The notes under the pieces: generated by a model
What the model saw: the letters and a program-made list of their open reading frames with translations, nothing else
The model's database searches: none
Told to the model about the DNA's origin: nothing
Position numbers and translations under genes: made by a program
NCBI GenBank assembly: GCA_012838995.1
Contig: DUOD01000067.1
Span: 1 to 39,111 of the forward strand
DNA length: 39,111 nt
From: Clostridiales bacterium
Lineage (GTDB): Bacteria; Bacillota; Clostridia; DUOD01
Direction of reading: 5' to 3'
Shown: in pieces, positions 35,950 through 39,111 of the stretch
Layout: each line of letters begins with the position of its first letter
How positions within the stretch are numbered: the stretch's first letter is position 1

Positions 35950-37344
35950 TAAGCTTTCTTTTTTAGCCATTAAAGTTTCATAGTACTGAGGATTTACCGT
36001 CTTTAACATTTCTTCCAGTTCCTGACCGGAAATTGAAGTGGTCCTACCCTCTGCATATTGCTTGTCTACCAATTCTTTCATCTTGACTATAACTTCATCC
36101 TTTTTGTCTATCGTTTCTTCACCTTTTAGGCCGAAATAAGAGTTAAACCAATGGGCCAATCCTGCCAGACCGGAATGGGAGTCAACGGCAACGGTTACCG
36201 GACGGTTCAAAATCTTTTGGGTATCAAAAATATTATAAATTTCTTCATCCTTTAATAAGCCATCGGCATGGATACCGGCTCGGGTACAGTTGAAGTTTTT
36301 GCCTACAAAGGGTGTTTGGGGTGGTATTTTATAGCCCACTTCCTTTTCGAAATACTCTGCAATTTCCGTAATTACCGTTAAGTCCATACCATCGGTAGTT
36401 CCCCTTAATGATGCGTATTCAATCACCATGGCCTCCAAAGGACAGTTGCCCGTTCTTTCGCCTATCCCCAGCATGGAACAATTTACGGCAGAGGCGCCGT
36501 ACAACCAAGCACACGCTGCATTGGTAACCACCTTATAAAAATCGTTATGGCCGTGCCATTCCAGAAGTTCACTGGGCACACGGGCATAATGCCTTAAACC
36601 GTAGATTATTCCGGGCACACTTCTGGGTAGAGCCACACCGGGATATGAAACACCATAACCCAGGGTGTCACATGCCCTAATCTTAATGGGAATACCGCTT
36701 TCCTTAGATAATTCCATTAACTCATTTACAAAGGGTACTACAAAGCCGTAAAAATCGGCCCTGGTTATATCCTCTAAATGGCACCTGGGTCGAATACCAA
36801 AATCCAGCGCCCTCTTAACAATGCTCAAGTATTTATCTAAGGCCTGTTTTCTTGAAATCTTTAACTTCTTAAATATATGGTAATCCGAACAGCTAACCAA
36901 GATTCCCGTTTCTTCTAGCCCCATATCCTTTACCAGCTGAAAATCGCTGTTGGTCGCCCTTATCCAGCTGGTAACCTCGGGAAATCTATATCCCCTTTCC
37001 TTACACTTCATTACCGCTTCTCTGTCCTTTTTGGTATACAAAAAGAACTCCGTCTGACGTATAAGACCCTTGGGCCCTCCCAATCTGTGCAGCATATCAT
37101 ATAAATCCAAAATCTGCTTTACCGTAAACGGCGACCTTGCCTGTTGCCCATCTCTGAAGGTGGTATCGGTAATCCATATTTCATCTGCAACGTGCATGGG
37201 TACGTGTCTATGATTAAAGGGCACCTTGGGAATGCTGTCATAAGGGAATAAATCTCTATATAAATTAGGTTCTTTTACGTCCTGAAGGGAATATTTATAT
37301 GCCGACTGTTCCAGCGTATTAGTCCTTTTACTGTATTCTAACAT
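35935..37344 (-). CDS. Re-citrate synthase (HMGL/isopropylmalate synthase-like), 469 aa
   Basis: It probably joins acetyl-CoA and oxaloacetate with Re-face stereochemistry, as in Clostridium kluyveri; this anaerobe enzyme is unrelated to the normal Si-citrate synthase. Evidence is the long N-terminal extension with DVKEPNLYRDLFPY, the barrel motif ITDTTFRDGQQARSP, IRQTEFFLYTKKDRE, PRCHLEDITRADFYGFV, LEWHGHNDF (metal His pair) and GERTGNCP. These strings fit the Re-citrate synthase branch better than homocitrate or isopropylmalate synthase, but the family is easy to confuse. Relatives are sometimes labelled as isopropylmalate synthase in databases. GGGGGTTGG precedes the ATG. Confidence 0.82.
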   Translation of the reverse strand: MLEYSKRTNTLEQSAYKYSLQDVKEPNLYRDLFPYDSIPKVPFNHRHVPMHVADEIWITDTTFRDGQQARSPFTVKQILDLYDMLHRLGGPKGLIRQTEFFLYTKKDREAVMKCKERGYRFPEVTSWIRATNSDFQLVKDMGLEETGILVSCSDYHIFKKLKISRKQALDKYLSIVKRALDFGIRPRCHLEDITRADFYGFVVPFVNELMELSKESGIPIKIRACDTLGYGVSYPGVALPRSVPGIIYGLRHYARVPSELLEWHGHNDFYKVVTNAACAWLYGASAVNCSMLGIGERTGNCPLEAMVIEYASLRGTTDGMDLTVITEIAEYFEKEVGYKIPPQTPFVGKNFNCTRAGIHADGLLKDEEIYNIFDTQKILNRPVTVAVDSHSGLAGLAHWFNSYFGLKGEETIDKKDEVIVKMKELVDKQYAEGRTTSISGQELEEMLKTVNPQYYETLMAKKESLLKKP

Positions 37345-37393
37345 TAAAAAACCAACCCCCTATCTCTCCATGGATTGTATGAATTTATGTATA

Positions 37394-37422
37394 ATTGTAT
37401 ACACTGATACATCCTTTGTCAA
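37394..37422 (-). promoter_or_regulatory. Promoter of the Re-citrate synthase gene
   Basis: On the minus strand, TTGACA (37422-37417), 17 nt and TACAAT (37399-37394). It is near-consensus. The rest of the gap, 37423-37585, is AT-rich without a visible gene. Confidence 0.85.
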
Positions 37423-37666
37423 CATTTCTTTTATGTTTGACAAAACATTTTACCTCATTTGAAAAATTAAGGTATCAAGAATAAAATGATACCTTTCAAC
37501 TCTAACACAAGAAAATTACATCAAAACTTTAAATTTTAAATCCCAAATAGGAGCAGGTTTATACCTTTATTTATACAAAAGCGGCTTAACCCCTCAAAAT
37601 TGGACAAAAAGGTCTAATAACTCACTAAAACATAGTATCTCAAAGTAATCCTTTAACAAGCGGTCG

Positions 37667-37781
37667 CCATTGACATGGGGCCCCTGGGAGCATGGGTCAA
37701 CCTCTTTGGGCGGACCCAGTGGAAAGGGATCCCAGGGCCGCGCCCGGTTAGGGTACCATACTCCCCTCCCCATGTAAATGG
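37667..37781. repeat. Nested GC-rich inverted repeats in the IS tail
   Basis: The outer arms CCATTGACATGGGG (37667-37680) and CCCCATGTAAATGG (37768-37781) match except for one base. Inside, CCCCTGGGA (37681-37689) pairs with TCCCAGGGC (37730-37738, one mismatch), and TGGGTC (37693-37698) pairs with GACCCA (37713-37718). A short GGTCG/CGACC pair (37662, 37792) extends it. The stretch is much richer in GC than its surroundings and lies between orfB and the IS end. Confidence 0.8.
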
Positions 37782-37808
37782 TATGCTGCGCCGACCTTAT
37801 TGCTGTAG

Positions 37809-38771
37809 TTACACCCTCACTTCAATAGCTTTGACCGTGTTTTGGCTAACTGCTTTACTGTATTCAATAGGGGCTAACCCGTGAATGCTGCCATGGATTC
37901 TACGAGTATTGTAGAACCTCACAAACTCAGCAACTATTTCATAGGCCTCCGCATAACTACTGAATGAATGACGGTTGAGACATTCATCCTCAAGAATACT
38001 ATGGTAGGACTCTATATGAGCATTAAGGTTAGGTGATTTATATGGTATTCTCTCATGCTCTATGCCATACCCCGAACAAGTATCGCCAAATATATGGCTG
38101 ATAAATTGAGGGCCATTATCACTACGAATTACAGGCTTCTCCTTTGAGCCAAAGAGATCTCGCTTAAGCAGAGCCCTTTTCAAGGTGGTTACAGCATCTT
38201 GAGCAGTACAAGAAAGTCCCATATGATAATCTATAATACTACGATCAAAAACATCGATATAGGAAAGTATAAAGAAAAAGCGATCCTCTCCATGAATGAA
38301 CCCGTATTTAATATCTACTTCCCACAGCATCTTGGATGCAGTAATGGTACGGTTTCTGGAAATTCTCTTTGGATGCTTTGGCTTTATTTTACGCTGAGGG
38401 CGAAGAATATCCAGTTCCTTGCATAATCGATATACCTTCTTCTTGTTAATAACAAGGTGCTTATACTTTCTAAGAGCTATGGTTAACTTCACATATCCGT
38501 AAGCGTAACCTTCATTTTCAATGAACTGAAGTAGCCATTCCTTAATCTGCTCATCAGCCATTTTACGGTCATCCTTTGTTCGTGAATATCCTGGAATAGG
38601 CCTGCCACCGCTTGGTTTTCTGTTCTTTCCTTTATTCTTAATACGGTAATAATAGGTAGAACGGCTTACTCCTACTATTGAAAGAACCCAGACAGCAGGA
38701 TGACCCAGTGAGATATATTTATAAGCTATTTCAATTTTGTCAGTGAGTGAGGGTTGGTTTTTTTTAGTAGA
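37809..38771 (-). CDS. IS3-family transposase OrfB (DDE domain), reached by -1 frameshift
   Basis: This is the catalytic half of the transposase. The frame opens right after a TGA at 38774-38772, so ribosomes can enter it only from orfA through the run of eight A (minus strand, 38765-38758). A conserved stretch (TDKIEIAYKYISLGHPAVWV) precedes the ATG at 38561. The integrase core has the DDE residues in WEVDIKYGFI, VIRSDNGPQFI and NAHIESYHSILEDECL. It ends at EVRV. It appears intact. Confidence 0.9.
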   Translation of the reverse strand, partial: STKKNQPSLTDKIEIAYKYISLGHPAVWVLSIVGVSRSTYYYRIKNKGKNRKPSGGRPIPGYSRTKDDRKMADEQIKEWLLQFIENEGYAYGYVKLTIALRKYKHLVINKKKVYRLCKELDILRPQRKIKPKHPKRISRNRTITASKMLWEVDIKYGFIHGEDRFFFILSYIDVFDRSIIDYHMGLSCTAQDAVTTLKRALLKRDLFGSKEKPVIRSDNGPQFISHIFGDTCSGYGIEHERIPYKSPNLNAHIESYHSILEDECLNRHSFSSYAEAYEIVAEFVRFYNTRRIHGSIHGLAPIEYSKAVSQNTVKAIEVRV

Positions 38772-39034
38772 TCACGCAGTATTTGATTCTCGAGTTCCTT
38801 TTCACCTATTAGCTTCTTTAATTGCTCATTCTCGCTCTTTATCTGCTTTACTTCTGCAGCGTTTGTAGACGCTGGTATTTGTGCCCGCCCCTGTTTCTTC
38901 ATTTCCCTCACCCACCTGCAAACCATATTGGAATTAAGTTCGTATCGTCTTGCAACGATAGATGTATTACCCGTTTCCATTGCTTCCTTTACGGCTTGAG
39001 CTTTGAATTCAGGTGTGTATTTCTTCCTTTGCAT
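38726..39034 (-). CDS. IS3-family transposase OrfA (HTH/leucine zipper), 102 aa
   Basis: This is the DNA-binding half of the transposase. The N-terminal helix-turn-helix reads YTPEFKAQAVKEAMETGNTS followed by IVARRYELNSNMVCRWV. A leucine zipper follows (IKSENEQLKKLIGEKELENQ). Near its end CTA CTA AAA AAA ACC contains the A_AAA_AAA slippery heptamer for the -1 shift into orfB. GGAGGAG precedes the ATG. Confidence 0.92.
   Translation of the reverse strand: MQRKKYTPEFKAQAVKEAMETGNTSIVARRYELNSNMVCRWVREMKKQGRAQIPASTNAAEVKQIKSENEQLKKLIGEKELENQILRDLLKKTNPHSLTKLK
38758..38765 (-). other. Programmed -1 frameshift site of the IS3 transposase
   Basis: Eight A in a row on the minus strand give the A_AAA_AAA heptamer in the orfA frame. 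The orfB frame has a stop just upstream and stays open afterwards, as expected for an OrfAB fusion made by -1 slippage. Confidence 0.85.
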
Positions 39035-39060
39035 TTCGATGCTCCTCCTAACTTGAACTT

Positions 39061-39089
39061 ATTGTAACATATTGTTGTTTACTGTCCAA
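39061..39089 (-). promoter_or_regulatory. IS3 transposase promoter
   Basis: On the minus strand, TTGGAC (39089-39084), 17 nt and TACAAT (39066-39061). The -35 box lies within the terminal inverted repeat, as is common in IS3 elements. Confidence 0.65.
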
Positions 39090-39111
39090 GTTCGTCAAGG
39101 GGCTAAATAGG

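Larger units (their letters stand above)
37586..39106 (-). mobile_element. IS3-family insertion sequence, about 1.5 kb
   Basis: The element carries orfA and orfB in -1 overlapping frames. Its ends are imperfect inverted repeats: on the minus strand the orfA end begins TTAGCCCCTTGACGAACTTG, and at the other end the plus strand reads TTAACCCCTCAAAATTGGAC; they align with about a 3-nt gap. No clear target duplication was found, so the exact borders are approximate. Both frames look intact. A GC-rich structured tail lies between orfB and the far end. Confidence 0.85.

Noticed and set aside
37675-37884. 69-codon plus-strand frame in the IS tail
   Set aside because: It runs through the inverted-repeat structure and into the antisense of orfB, and it lacks a ribosome site.

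Overview
The window looks like chromosome from an anaerobic, low-to-mid-GC Firmicute of the class Clostridia. The signs are AGGAGG-type ribosome binding sites with frequent TTG/GTG starts, HrcA/CIRCE heat-shock control, a tryptophan T-box, an hprK/HPr regulatory pair, a whiA-rapZ locus, a DnaE-pfkA-pyk block, an oxygen-sensitive-type Re-citrate synthase and a radical SAM/SPASM enzyme. The species cannot be named from the sequence alone.

Layout. 1-2233: groES-groEL on the minus strand, with a consensus promoter, a CIRCE operator and a long structured leader. 2355-4204: a tryptophan-specific T-box followed by a stand-alone TrpB2-type tryptophan synthase beta chain. 4415-11173: single-gene units on alternating strands (DUF368 undecaprenyl-phosphate translocase family, DUF2804 protein, radical SAM/SPASM protein, a 38-residue membrane peptide, ribosomal protein L25/Ctc, and a MetH-activation-domain-like protein), separated by large AT-rich gaps that hold hairpins. 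11160-19966: a minus-strand block ytoI-like, dnaE, small protein, pfkA, pyk, thioesterase, fxsA. 20095-32752: a long co-directional minus-strand array FHA, ftsW/rodA, PBP2, uvrC, HAD phosphatase, hprK, PHP, ROK glucokinase, murB, PHP, rapZ, whiA, HPr. It combines wall synthesis with the Ser-HPr carbon-signalling pair. 32830-35910: cupin, DUF378, a 'bh'-type zinc-ribbon protein and a membrane-anchored FMN/glutamate-synthase-like protein. 35935-37344: Re-citrate synthase. 37586-39106: an apparently intact IS3-family element with a programmed frameshift.

The most interesting signals are regulatory. The L25/ctc gene has the same promoter-operator module as groESL: TTGACA, 17 bp, TAAAAT, 4 bp, then a CIRCE dyad with a 9-bp spacer. 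This predicts that a ribosomal/stress protein belongs to the HrcA regulon. Both genes have unusually long leaders. The groES leader folds, by eye, into one long nearly continuous hairpin that ends in a run of U, like an attenuator inside a heat-shock operon. The IS3 element carries a GC-rich nested inverted-repeat structure of about 115 bp between its transposase gene and its end. No CRISPR array, tRNA, rRNA or phage region was seen.
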